Source: a virus. From it: a stretch of DNA of 64,000 nt. Below are positions 15,109 through 26,100 of the stretch, piece by piece (within the stretch, counting starts at the first letter, position 1; each line of letters opens with the position of its first letter). The notes beneath the pieces were generated by a model. The model was not told the DNA's origin. It made no database searches and saw only the letters and a list, made by a program, of their open reading frames with translations. Location of the stretch: positions 122,088-186,087 of the IMG/VR virus record IMGVR_UViG_3300023116_000009; one strand, 5' to 3'. The position numbers were made by a program, and so were the translations under genes.

Positions 15109-18100
15109 TCAATGATCTGGTTCATCAATCTCCTCTGATGGTGCTGCTTGACCATCAAACATGCTGGACTTGTTCTCAGGTTCTTCAGCAAGGAACGCTT
15201 CATATGTTGGATAATCATCTCCAGGACGGCGATGTCTATCTGGTTCAAGAATTGTTCTACCTTCATCATCAGTCCAGTTTGCTTCTCTAATCTTAGCATC
15301 CTGACGCTCTGCAACAACCATCCAATCGATGGTGTCAGTACATGCAGGATCTTGTGCTTCGATAGTAACAATACCTGCTGCAGTGACTGTAGCACGAACT
15401 GATGTCCATCCTTGGTTATTGACAACAAATACTTGAGGATCTCTACAGAGATGTTGCCATGTGCCTGGGGTCATTCCAACTGCAACGTCAATGTCAACAG
15501 TAGCAGTTCCACCAACAAGTGCAACCTTATCTCTATAAATCAGATCAGGACGTGGACCCTCAACAAATGAGTGAACCAGATCTTTGGTTTCTGTTAGTTC
15601 AGGCAGTGGGTGTGGAATACGGAATGTACCAGATCCTTTGGTTAGAGTTCCAGAGTGGAATGCATCACCATTTGATCTGAAGTAGTGATAAAGATTACCT
15701 GACCACTCACCACAACTGTATCCAGAACAGGAGTAACCATAGATAGCAAATTCTTCATTACTATCATCATTCAGATGAAGTTCTAATCTTGATACGTTAT
15801 AAGATGGAGTTACAAATCTGAAACCGTATGGGTCAGAGTTTGTACCATAACCTGTCTGGCGGAATCTAATAGTGTTAGTGGTAATTGTTGGGCAACGCAT
15901 CTCACCCGTGACATCCAAGTTAATACCAGATGCTGGGTTTGTACCGATACCAACACGACCAGAGAAGTAGTTCTGATCTTCATTTCTACAGTAAATGCCA
16001 TAACGATAAGACAAGTTAGTTGGATTATTACCAGCACTGTCTAAGGATCCTACTGAGAAAGTAAGTCCTCTAATGTCAAAGTTAACATAGAGACCTCTCA
16101 TATTATAGCAGTTACCACCATCCATTCTGGTATAGAGGTAAGCACCATAAGAGTTGTTTACTGTAGTTCCATTTACTCTTTCTTCAGCATTAACACCAAT
16201 TCTATTATAAGTGTAAATACCAAACTTAGAGTTTGTTCTAGAACCATATCTGGTGTCCAAATAGTTGTAGATACCTCTAGCATCTGCAACATATCCTGGA
16301 CCAGAACTATTAGCATTCAATCCATTGTAGAAATCACTGGAGAAGTTATATGCATAATCCATTCTACCATTACGGTAGTTTCTGCAGTATGCCTGAACAC
16401 CACGGGCACTTACCCATCTACCACCAGCAATATTAAATGCAAGACCTCTGTTACCTTCTCCATATCCAACATAAGCATTTGCATAGTTTCTCTTATCAAG
16501 ATAACCTTGTCTGCAATATGCGTAGTTGAGTGAAGCGTAGATACTATCTAAGAATGCATCTTGTTGATATCCGTTTGCAACATAAAGTTCACCAGGGCGA
16601 TTCTGCCAACTCATTGAGAAGTCAGAATAAACACCAATTTGACCAACGTTAGTAATATTATAAGAAGAAGATCTTGTAGTATCTACATAGAGTGCTTTAC
16701 CACGCTCACCTGAACCTGCACCATTAGCAGGAACGGTTGTCGAATAAGGCAGTGCAGTTCCTTGTGGTGGCAAATAGTATGCAGTAAATCTATCGTTCCA
16801 ACCAACATCAAGAGCGGTGTTTGCACCAGTGCCAGTGTTAAACAGTCCAAGTCGATTCCAACGACCCTTTACTCTTGCATTTGTTGGGCAATTGTGAACG
16901 TAAGTTGTATCTGGTGTTCCTCCTGCTTCTGTTGCAAAGTTATAAGTTCCTGCAGAAGTTGGAGTTTGAGTTGCGGCAAGTTGTTCCCAACCAGGATTAT
17001 TGATTCGCATCAAAATCGTATTTGGGTAGGGATTGGTATCACTGCTATTTGGTCTATAGCAGTTTAAGTTTCTATTGAATGTACCAGATTGAGACCAATT
17101 AGTGTCACCCTCTCCACCATTGGTTCCGCCTGCTGCTGTACCAAGACCAGTGTTCACCATAGTGAGACCCTGGTTATACATGAATTTGTGACCTTCTGCA
17201 TTTCCACTCATGGAGTTTGCAGTAGTTTCCTCAATAGTAAAGGTACAGTTAACGCCTACATTATTAAAAGTAAATACTCCAGTTCCAACACCATTTTCAT
17301 CAAGAACTTCCGTTGCAGTTCTATTGTAATTTGGAATGCTAATAGAAATAATTCTATATCCATCATCGTCATAGTTTGCCCCAATAGGACCATACTGCTT
17401 TAATACATCTTGAGAAACAATCTTAGAGTCACTAGTGTTTACACCCTCACCTGTTGTAACAGAAGCAATGTTTGTATAGTAAATTGGTCTACCACCTTGA
17501 GTAGAACCTGAGGTTGCCTCAAAGTATCTACTCCAGTTTCTGTAGTATGCAAGGTTTCTAGTTACATACTGAGTACGCCAAGAGTGCATCTGGCGGTTAT
17601 TATAGTAACCTAACAGATACATCAGGGACCAACCAGAGTTTCTGTAGTCCAACTGCCAATAACCACGAATCATGTGGGAAGTTGCAGGACCCCAGTACAT
17701 GATACCAACATTGCTGCGGAATCTGGTAGGACCATTTACATCAAGTTTTGCATAACCATCAAAACCACTAGTAAGATTGATGGCAGCTCTGTAACTATCA
17801 AGATAGAAAATATCTCTTAATTGTTCTGTAGAACTATCATAGTTCCTACCATATGCTCTAAATCTCCACTGTTCAGGACCAATCTTATCAGATCTTGAAC
17901 GCATCCAAAGAGCATCTTGAGTACCACCTGATTGATTACCTGGAACTTTCCATTTAAAATACCAATAGTTGGAATCTGTTTGAGTTGTAAATCTCCAGCG
18001 ATATTCACCATTGCTGGATCTTAATTCTGGACCCTGCTCTGGTTGGTTTGCATCTACTCCACTGTCAAGGGTTACAATATCGAGAGGTGAATTTGGTGAT

Positions 18101-18630
18101 GTTGTTTTAATGCCAACTCTCTTATCAGAGCGAACTGACATTACAACTGCGTCGGATCCTAAATTAGTATTATTATCTGTAGAATCTCCAGCAAAAATAT
18201 CTAATCTTTGACCAATACCATTAATGTATTGAGATCCAAATCCAGCAGAGTATCTTGGATTTGCAGCATTTGGAAATGCAAGGGTTGGTGAATTTGGATT
18301 AAATGTGTCTTGATGAATATGCAATCTTGCAATTGCGGTAGATCCACCAACAGCAGTTTTACCACCAAAGGGGTTTAATTTAGCAGTTCCATCAAGTCCT
18401 GCTGCAATAACTGGAATACCAGAAATATCATTTCCTACTAAAGAATCTCCAGAAGTAGTGTTGGTATCTAATGTGAGAATTTGTCCCAAAGATGCACTAA
18501 AGGATATTGCATTATCATCCGCAACCTTAAGTGTGATTGGATTATTATCAAATCCCACAAAATCAATTTTGGGTTCGTCTGCTTCTCCTACATTAGGAGT
18601 TATTAAAATATCCTTATCAGTATTTGCCAT
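15109..18630 (-). CDS. Tail fibre-like structural protein, 1173 aa
   Basis: This is a probable tail fibre or adhesin. The N-terminal about 130 residues have the fibre style (DSLVGNDISGIPVIAAGLDG, then RLHIHQDTF). A central Tyr/Asn/Arg-rich beta region follows (about 330-960) with repeated units such as GIYNYLDTRYGSRTNSKFGI and SYGAYLYTRMDGGNCYNMRG. It ends in a cap domain at about residues 1000-1106 (FRIPHPLPELTETKDLVHSF, VEGPRPDLIYRD) that parallels the C-terminus of the 3508-aa fibre. A short acidic, Pro/Arg-rich tail of about 65 residues follows the cap. The central region may adopt a trimeric beta-helix, but that is inference. Host receptor is unknown. A consensus late promoter lies 28 bases upstream, so it is transcribed separately from the lectin pair. 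Confidence 0.8.
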   Translation of the reverse strand: MANTDKDILITPNVGEADEPKIDFVGFDNNPITLKVADDNAISFSASLGQILTLDTNTTSGDSLVGNDISGIPVIAAGLDGTAKLNPFGGKTAVGGSTAIARLHIHQDTFNPNSPTLAFPNAANPRYSAGFGSQYINGIGQRLDIFAGDSTDNNTNLGSDAVVMSVRSDKRVGIKTTSPNSPLDIVTLDSGVDANQPEQGPELRSSNGEYRWRFTTQTDSNYWYFKWKVPGNQSGGTQDALWMRSRSDKIGPEQWRFRAYGRNYDSSTEQLRDIFYLDSYRAAINLTSGFDGYAKLDVNGPTRFRSNVGIMYWGPATSHMIRGYWQLDYRNSGWSLMYLLGYYNNRQMHSWRTQYVTRNLAYYRNWSRYFEATSGSTQGGRPIYYTNIASVTTGEGVNTSDSKIVSQDVLKQYGPIGANYDDDGYRIISISIPNYNRTATEVLDENGVGTGVFTFNNVGVNCTFTIEETTANSMSGNAEGHKFMYNQGLTMVNTGLGTAAGGTNGGEGDTNWSQSGTFNRNLNCYRPNSSDTNPYPNTILMRINNPGWEQLAATQTPTSAGTYNFATEAGGTPDTTYVHNCPTNARVKGRWNRLGLFNTGTGANTALDVGWNDRFTAYYLPPQGTALPYSTTVPANGAGSGERGKALYVDTTRSSSYNITNVGQIGVYSDFSMSWQNRPGELYVANGYQQDAFLDSIYASLNYAYCRQGYLDKRNYANAYVGYGEGNRGLAFNIAGGRWVSARGVQAYCRNYRNGRMDYAYNFSSDFYNGLNANSSGPGYVADARGIYNYLDTRYGSRTNSKFGIYTYNRIGVNAEERVNGTTVNNSYGAYLYTRMDGGNCYNMRGLYVNFDIRGLTFSVGSLDSAGNNPTNLSYRYGIYCRNEDQNYFSGRVGIGTNPASGINLDVTGEMRCPTITTNTIRFRQTGYGTNSDPYGFRFVTPSYNVSRLELHLNDDSNEEFAIYGYSCSGYSCGEWSGNLYHYFRSNGDAFHSGTLTKGSGTFRIPHPLPELTETKDLVHSFVEGPRPDLIYRDKVALVGGTATVDIDVAVGMTPGTWQHLCRDPQVFVVNNQGWTSVRATVTAAGIVTIEAQDPACTDTIDWMVVAERQDAKIREANWTDDEGRTILEPDRHRRPGDDYPTYEAFLAEEPENKSSMFDGQAAPSEEIDEPDH

Positions 18631-18657
18631 TAGAGTTGGAGACCTTTTCCTAAAGAG

Positions 18658-18665
18658 TATTTATA
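18658..18665 (-). promoter_or_regulatory. Late promoter octamer TATAAATA upstream of 1173-aa fibre
   Basis: This is an exact TATAAATA on the minus strand, 28 bases before the fibre gene's ATG and just upstream of the preceding gene's stop on the map. Confidence 0.8.
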
Positions 18666-19403
18666 TTATGTAAAGCGAGGAGCATATGCATCATACAGCA
18701 ACTTACACTCTCTAGCATTTAGTGCAGTATCATGCCAAAAGAAAGAATTTAATTTTCCATCAAAACGAAGACAGCATGGGTTTCTACAAATATTTGGTGG
18801 AGATGCTTGCATTTGTACTTGTGCCCCAAATGCACCAACATCACCTAATAATTCGCCATCATGATAAATGTATAATGTTGGACCATTACCATATTCATTG
18901 CCACGATCAAACACTCCAGTTGCTAAATGCCAGTTTCCATCACCAGTTCCAGCATTACTAAATGCAACTCCTTCCCGATAATCAAGACCCATCAACCAAT
19001 AGTAACCTCCACTAGAAGGTCCAAATCTAAATCCATCTGCACTACCAGCATTAGCAACTAAACTAATTTGACCGCCAGCACCATCATGAGTATACCAAAA
19101 AGAAATCGAAAAACTTCCAGTTCTAGTAAGACCCATTGAGTCCATATTTGTTGGTGACTGAAATCCTAACGGAGCATTATACGATCTTGGTGTAGCATCT
19201 CCATTGTCATTACCACCAAAGTCCCAATACAAATAATTTGATTGTGTGATTCTTGGAACAGTTCCAACAATAGTATAGTTATTTTGATTACCACTTAAAT
19301 CAAATACTGTAGATCCAGTCCCAGGAAAACTAGAATTATTGTTTGCGTCAAGAAGAATTTTTAATTCTCTTAACGGAATATGGGGTCCATGATATGCGGT
19401 CAT
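18666..19403 (-). CDS. LamG-like (concanavalin-type) lectin protein, copy 2
   Basis: This encodes a 245-residue protein that appears to be a single LamG/concanavalin-type jelly roll, as used for glycan binding. Landmarks are LKILLDANNNSSFPGTGSTV near the start, RTGSFSISFWYTHDGAGGQI in the middle, then NWHLATGVFDRG and TLYIYHDGELLGDVGAFGAQ. The end is the F-W-H-D-T-A-L-N-A-R-E strand typical of the fold. It is a distant tandem relative of the next upstream gene. Its ATG overlaps that gene's stop (ATGA). The pair follow the 3508-aa fibre by overlapping frames, so all three are probably translated together and may be fibre-tip or accessory adhesins. Glycan binding is inferred from the fold. Confidence 0.75.
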   Translation of the reverse strand: MTAYHGPHIPLRELKILLDANNNSSFPGTGSTVFDLSGNQNNYTIVGTVPRITQSNYLYWDFGGNDNGDATPRSYNAPLGFQSPTNMDSMGLTRTGSFSISFWYTHDGAGGQISLVANAGSADGFRFGPSSGGYYWLMGLDYREGVAFSNAGTGDGNWHLATGVFDRGNEYGNGPTLYIYHDGELLGDVGAFGAQVQMQASPPNICRNPCCLRFDGKLNSFFWHDTALNARECKLLYDAYAPRFT

Positions 19404-20185
19404 AATCCATACCTTCCTTTTAAGTTATTGAACATCAGAGTATTTTCATCACCAGAAAGTGCCCTATTATAAATGTAAACACTTCCTAAAAATCCAGGGC
19501 ATGGACCATTGCCACCTAATGATCCATCGTTTTGAGTGCCCCCAAATACTCTGAATCCACTAGTGCTATAATTTCCATAAGATAGTCCTAATCCTGGTGT
19601 TGTTGGATTAGCGCCACCACCTTCTGTTTGTGGTCCAGTAATAATCTGAGTTTCATTTCTGTAGGCAGTTGCAATTCCAGTTGCTTGATCATAAGTATAT
19701 GTGTACATATTCCATCCATCTGCTGGAACACCTACAGGAGCAAAGTTTCCATTGATATATCTTCTATATCTATCTGTGTGAGTTGTAGAATAATTTAATA
19801 CATTACTCTGTTCTAATACACATGTAAGGGGAGATCCTGCAGTTCCACCCCCAGCGGTGCAAATAAGTCCTCTCCAATTATTATTAGCATTAACACTTAA
19901 TGGAAGATTATTTATATTCATCCATAATAGAAAAGTAATAGAACCAGTATATAATCTATCGTTAATCGGGGAAATTAGATGAGATGTTCCTTGCCCAGTA
20001 GAATTGGTATCACTTTGTACATAGTTAAATCCTACGGGTCCAGTTGCCGCAGTAAAATTATTAACTTGCCAATTTCCTACAGAACCCCTACTTGGGGCAA
20101 GTGAATTAATACCCACCCCATCATTTGATTCATATACATCTACGATCCCATCGTAGATGATATTGGGACCGTATTTAGTTGTCAT
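19400..20185 (-). CDS. LamG-like (concanavalin-type) lectin protein, copy 1
   Basis: This encodes a 261-residue protein with the same overall plan as its neighbour. The start MTTKYGPNIIYDGIVDVYES parallels the neighbour's MTAYHGPHIPLRELKILLDA. The middle has LYTGSITFLLWMNINNLPLS, then WNMYTYTYDQATGIATAYRN, and the end is GFLGSVYIYNRALSGDENTL, a classic LamG closing strand. Two cysteines are present near residues 110-120. It is coupled to the 3508-aa fibre by an ATGA overlap and to the next lectin likewise. The likely role is carbohydrate contact at the virion surface; no catalytic residues are apparent. Confidence 0.75.
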   Translation of the reverse strand: MTTKYGPNIIYDGIVDVYESNDGVGINSLAPSRGSVGNWQVNNFTAATGPVGFNYVQSDTNSTGQGTSHLISPINDRLYTGSITFLLWMNINNLPLSVNANNNWRGLICTAGGGTAGSPLTCVLEQSNVLNYSTTHTDRYRRYINGNFAPVGVPADGWNMYTYTYDQATGIATAYRNETQIITGPQTEGGGANPTTPGLGLSYGNYSTSGFRVFGGTQNDGSLGGNGPCPGFLGSVYIYNRALSGDENTLMFNNLKGRYGL

Positions 20186-23100
20186 TCCTGAACCTCCTTG
20201 ATTTCCATTTCTACTTCCATCTTAGGAACATCCTTACGTTCTGCCTGTACAAAGTAGAACGCCGCCCCGCCACCAGTCGTGATTGTATTATCAGCGACAT
20301 CAATTACCCAGCGATTGCCAGAGTCACCAATTGCAGTCAGCTGAACTGTAATGGTGTCTTCATCAACAAGTTGTAACCAGTAATCTGGTAATGTAATTAC
20401 ACCATCTGTGACACGTCCTCTGACGTATACACCATGCTCAGGACCCTCAAGTGAACCATGCTGAAGTTTGTAATTTTCCTTAGTTGGGTGATCGATAAGG
20501 AAGGACTTGCTCTTAGCAGAGAAAGTACCATTGATTGTCAGAGTATGTGTTGGAACATTAAGTCCAGTGTACATACCAACTCTTGATGTTGTTACATCAG
20601 CAGCATCAGATCTTTGATACATGCTGAATACATTATCACCAGCATGATTGGTGATTCTGAGAATATCGTTTGGAGTGATATTAGCATCATTCCAAATGGT
20701 CCACTTAACTTGACCTTGACGTGCAAGACCCATACCAATGTCTCTGTCAAACGCATTATCAATAGTCAAGAGTGATGGATAACCAGCATCAGTATCAAAG
20801 TTCTTAAAGAGAATACCTGCTGCTGAGGCAGCAGTAGCATAACCTCCACCACCAGTTGCGTTAACAGTCAGTTTAGAACCAATGTTTGCAGCAGTGACGC
20901 CGATACCGACATTACCGTTATAGCGGATTCTAACTCTCTCATAGAAATCACTATTGCGTACACCAAATACTAAGTCAGTTTGATAATCACCTGCCTTAAC
21001 TGCAGCAATTCGTGCAGAGGAGATTCTTGCGCCATCAGCCGCTCTACCTGCTTGTAACCACAGACCAGCAAACGTTGAAGAGTTTCCTGCCTCAGTATTG
21101 TATACTGCAAGTTCTTGTGGATATGGTTCATATGCATATTGACCACTAATACTTGCAGACCATGCGGTTGAATCAGTAACTTGCTGCTTCAACTGACCAG
21201 TTAGAGTACCACCAGAGAGTGGTAAGTTCTCAGATGCAGAACCAATCAGATCACCATATGCATTTCTAAATCCAATGTCACCATTTGAATCTCTAATTAC
21301 ACCCTTACTATTTGCTGCTGTATCATATGCAGCGTTGACTGTATCAATACCAACACCAAAGGTAATGTTACCTGCGTGCCAGATGTTATTACCATTAACT
21401 TGAGCGGCATTTGCTTGGAAGTTAATAGTACCAGTTCCAACAGTAGATGTACCGCCAGATGCAAGAATTCTTACATCGTAACCATTAAGATTAGGATCAC
21501 CATTTGGAAGTGTGAATGCATTACCGCTGGTTAAGAATCTAATCTGACCACTAGTTGCCTCTGCTTCATTACCTAAAGTAATTACTGGATTACCAGAACC
21601 ATCTGCATAGAGTTTGTGCTTATCAATAGAATAATCATCTACAGAAGTAATACCAAAGTCAGCAATTGGGAAGTAAGTTGCTGGTTCTACTGCAGTACCA
21701 AACTTGGTAACAGTTTCATTAAGAACACCAGAGATAAGTTCTGCTTGTACTTTTGTATGTGACAGTTGAGATGCTCTTGACCAAAATACTCCATTTTGAG
21801 TTCCTTCATCTGGACCATGAATTGGAATAATGTTTGGTCTTGGACTTACATATGTAAACCCAACGCTACCATCAGTTGCAGCACCAGTTGTATGTGATGG
21901 ACCATTGCCAGATGCTGAAGTCGTACCAGCAGTGGTTACCTCATAAAGATTTTGGTTAGCAAGTACTAAAGTACCAACACCCAGAACTAAGTTATTGTCA
22001 TATACAGTTGGAGTTCTGATGAAATCAACTGTAGTATAAATGTTGTTATTATACTGAACTTCTCTGCTAGGTGGAATACCTCTAGATACAAATCTGAAGT
22101 CAGCAGTACCATTAGTTACTGTACCACTTGTGTGATTCAGAGAAACGGTTCCAGATTCACCAGCAGTAGTTACCTCATAGAGGTATACATCTTCACCCAG
22201 AGTACCAGCAATGATAGTATATACTAATTGACCTTGTGAGTATAATGTTTCTGGATCAAAGTCAACTGCAGTTACATTGCTATAACCAAACTCCCAAACA
22301 TAATCTGCTTCGTATTCTGGAGTAACTTTTAGGACATTGACTGTACCTTGGTTGACGTTATTGTCAGTGTAGAGGTTTACTGTGAAGAATGTATCACCAT
22401 TTAAGTTTGCACTTGATCCACCAGTATCAAGCATTTGGAAGTCATCATATGTAAACAGGAGATTATCTACAGTGAATTCATAGATAACACCAGTATTGAT
22501 TTGAACTTGAGGATCAAATCTAGTAATTCTCAGAGAATCAGTAATTGATTTTGGTGAAAGATTGCCTGGCATCCTTCTGTTGCTCAGGTAACCATAATTC
22601 ATATTTGTGCCAGATCTTAAGAATGTATCTGACTTACCTCTTAAGAATGCAGCATCGAGAGTTGATCCAACACCATCATTACCACTGGACCATAACTTAT
22701 ACCAAGAACTCCACTGGTTTGCGTTAACCGATGCGAGAGTTGCAGTCAGTTCAGCAGAAAGAGATCCTGCATAATCAAATACTGCAGTACCACTAGTTGC
22801 TTGTGCAGAACCACTAGTATGAGTTGGTTCTTGAGTTCCTGCAGTACCAGCGGTAACTACATCATACAATCTACCAAATCCAATGGTTTCAGCAACAAAT
22901 ACCTTATCACCAATATTATAATTAGCACCTGAAGACCAGCGAATGTAACCAGAGTCATATTGACGACCATTATCAACACCAAAGATGTTTTGTGGAAGTA
23001 CACATGTAAATGTTCCTGGTGCATTACCAGTTTCATTATATCCATAACCAGTATCAACAATGGTTACATTAGTAATTTGCCCATTGCTTCCAACGGTAAT

Positions 23101-26100
23101 ATCTGCCTTAAGACCATGACCTTCACCACCACCAAGTTCTACTGATTTGTATTGACCAGGAGTGTAACCGTTACCTGCTTTAGAAATTGCAATGGATCCA
23201 ACAAAGTTTCCACCATGACCACGAATCCATTGGTTGTTATTATCGGTAAATGCAAACTGAGTAATTGCATAACCATCAAATGTAGTTCCAGTACCAATAC
23301 CTCTTCTAGTTGTGTACTTGGTATGGTCAGTTCCGCCGTCTAACAAACCATCATCGGCATTCTTCTTCCATGCTGCTGATGTTCCAAGTGGTGCGTTAGA
23401 TGGTGCAAGAGTTTGCTGTCTAACGTCAGAAATTGTAAGATTCAGTGCAGTACCTGATTGACCCGTAATGTCAATGATATATTCGCCAGAAAGGTAGTCA
23501 GGACCAAGAGTACCAGCATCAATGTTAGATGCGTCTGTATAGAACTCTTTATCTTCACCATCGAGTTGGTCAGCATCCAGACCAGACCCTGCACCCTCTT
23601 TGAGTGTCAATGCACCATCAGGTCCGAAATTCCATTGCTCTTTATAGAATCTCCAAACACCAAGGTTACTAAAGTCATCACCAGCAATGGTTAAGTTGTC
23701 ACCACGTTTGATGTCAATTGTAATATCATTAAAGATCTTAGATGTCTCTGCAACCTTTGCTTCCAGATCTGCATCATCATCTCCATTTGGATTTGTGATT
23801 GATGCAGGTAGTGTTGAAATAGAGAAGTCAGCGTTATAATTTAGACCTCCTTCTACAACAGCAACTCTTGAAATTACACCATCTGCAATAGTTGCTGTAG
23901 CAGCAGCACTGTTACCAACACCAGTGAATTCGATGTTAGGTGCAGAAGTGAATCCACTACCACCATCAAGAATTCTAATCTCGGTAACTGAACCATTAGT
24001 CGTAACTGCTTTTGCAACAACGTTAACCAGAACAGCACCATTATTATCTTTAAAAATGACCGTTGGTGGTTCTTCAGCAAATACAACTGGAGTAACGTTT
24101 TCGTCAACAACAAGGCGATAACCAGTACCACCGTTGGTGACTGCAATACTCTTAACAGCACCATCACTAACTGTGAAGTCGGCAAGGAATCCTTCTCCTG
24201 CTCCACCAACTACTTGTTGAGATTGTAAAGTTCCAGTTCCTCCACCCAAAGTAGAAATACCATAATTTTCACCACCGTCGATAATTTCAACAGATCCAAT
24301 ATATGTACTTCTTTGGTTTGAAGAACTGATAACAAGTGGTGTCTCTGCAGAATTCTTTCTGATAGAAGAAACAACAGGAACGAACTTAGAATCACCTCTC
24401 AGGTAAGTATTAGAACTTGCTGGATAATTAGAAGTAATGTTTGCTAATCTTGCTGGATTAATGACACCAGTGGTAATAGAACCAGCGTCAATATTAGTAG
24501 AAGTCAACTGAACCCAGTTTGAATCAAGTTGACCAGAAGTATTAACTACATTAGTAATTGCTACAGTTTGAGGTGTACCACTAAAATCTTGGATATCATC
24601 TGCAACTGCAAATTTAATATTACCAATGAGAATGAGTTCTAATCTACTTCTAATGACTAAAGATGCGTTTGCGCCAGCACCGCCAGTTCCAGTATTATCA
24701 AATATAATTGAAGGTGCAGTTGTATAACCAGAACCTCTATTCGTTACCGTGATAACAGAAACACGATTATTATCAATTTGTGCTGTGGCAGTTGCCGCAG
24801 TTCCAGCATACTCAAAGGTTACTGTTCCATCAGTAGCAGTGCCTGATGTATGAATTGGACCACCACCAGAAGAACTTGAAGTGCCAGCAACTGTTACTGT
24901 ATACAGATTTCCGTTGGCAGCAATTTGAGCACCAGCACTATAACCAGTGCTATTTGCATACTGAATACCAATTGTAACTGTTGGTGCTGTGGTATAACCA
25001 GATCCACCACTAATAACACTTACATTTGGTGATACTTCGCCATGAATATAGTAATTAACTGTACCTTGTCCATTAGAGGGAGTACCACTTACAACATCTC
25101 CATTTGAGAATGTATAAGTTGGGTCTGGAGTAAACTCAAGAATTTGAGCATAGGTATCATTGTTCAGAATGTAGGAGATATTGTTTGGTGCCAACTGAAT
25201 TGCAATGTCACCTGCAAGTGCTCCTTCCAGTGCAAGACGTGCTGCCAGATCTGCAACAGTAAAGACATTAAATGGTCTCAGTGCTGGAATCTGGTCAATA
25301 TTAATTCTACCAGTAGAATCTAACTGTACAAGGTTACCAGGAGATGGTGTTGTGCCATATGGTTTGTTCTTGTAGTTACCATAGTTATTGGTAATATATT
25401 CTCTAATTGATGCTTGAGTTGCCAGAATTCTATCACTATTCAGTTCGGTAGAACCAAGGGTAATATCACCAAGTTTCTCATCTCCAGAGAAACCAACAAT
25501 TTCAATATCACCACCCTTAATCTTCAGGAACGCAACTTCTTCAATTTCAACAGTACCACCAAAGGTGATGTTACCAGTTCTGTTTTCGATGTTAGCAAAG
25601 TAACCAACTTTAAAGTTACCGAGTTCGTCAGTACCTGATGCATAAACACGACCGTTAAGTTGAGATACCTGTTCGTAATCAGCGGTATCTTCAGATCCTC
25701 TCTTACCACCATTTTGTGGCAGAGCGTTATAGTCAACACCAGAACCAGAGAATTCCCACGTGTGAGAAGACGAGTTACAAATAGATGGTCTGTGGAGATT
25801 AATTGGGTGATTAATCAGTTTATAACGAGTTGAGTTATCAAGGATAAACTCACCATCATCTCTTTCTGCACCAGATGGAAGTGGAGTTGTAACTGTTGGG
25901 TTATCAAGAATTTCATCAATCAGAGTATTCAGGGTATCGATTGCTGCCTGAACGTTAGCACAATCAGAAGTGCTATACAGATCAGAAGCAGTTCCTACTT
26001 CACCCGCAGGTGAGGATACATCATGAATTACTGCAAGATCTACGTATGGTTTTACAGTTGTATACTGTGCAACATAGTATCCAGCAGTTGTTTCTGCTCC

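Noticed and set aside
15102-15428. 108-residue minus-strand frame at the 3' end of the 1173-aa fibre
   Set aside because: It lies out of frame inside the fibre's C-terminal coding sequence, which has clear protein similarity to another fibre end.
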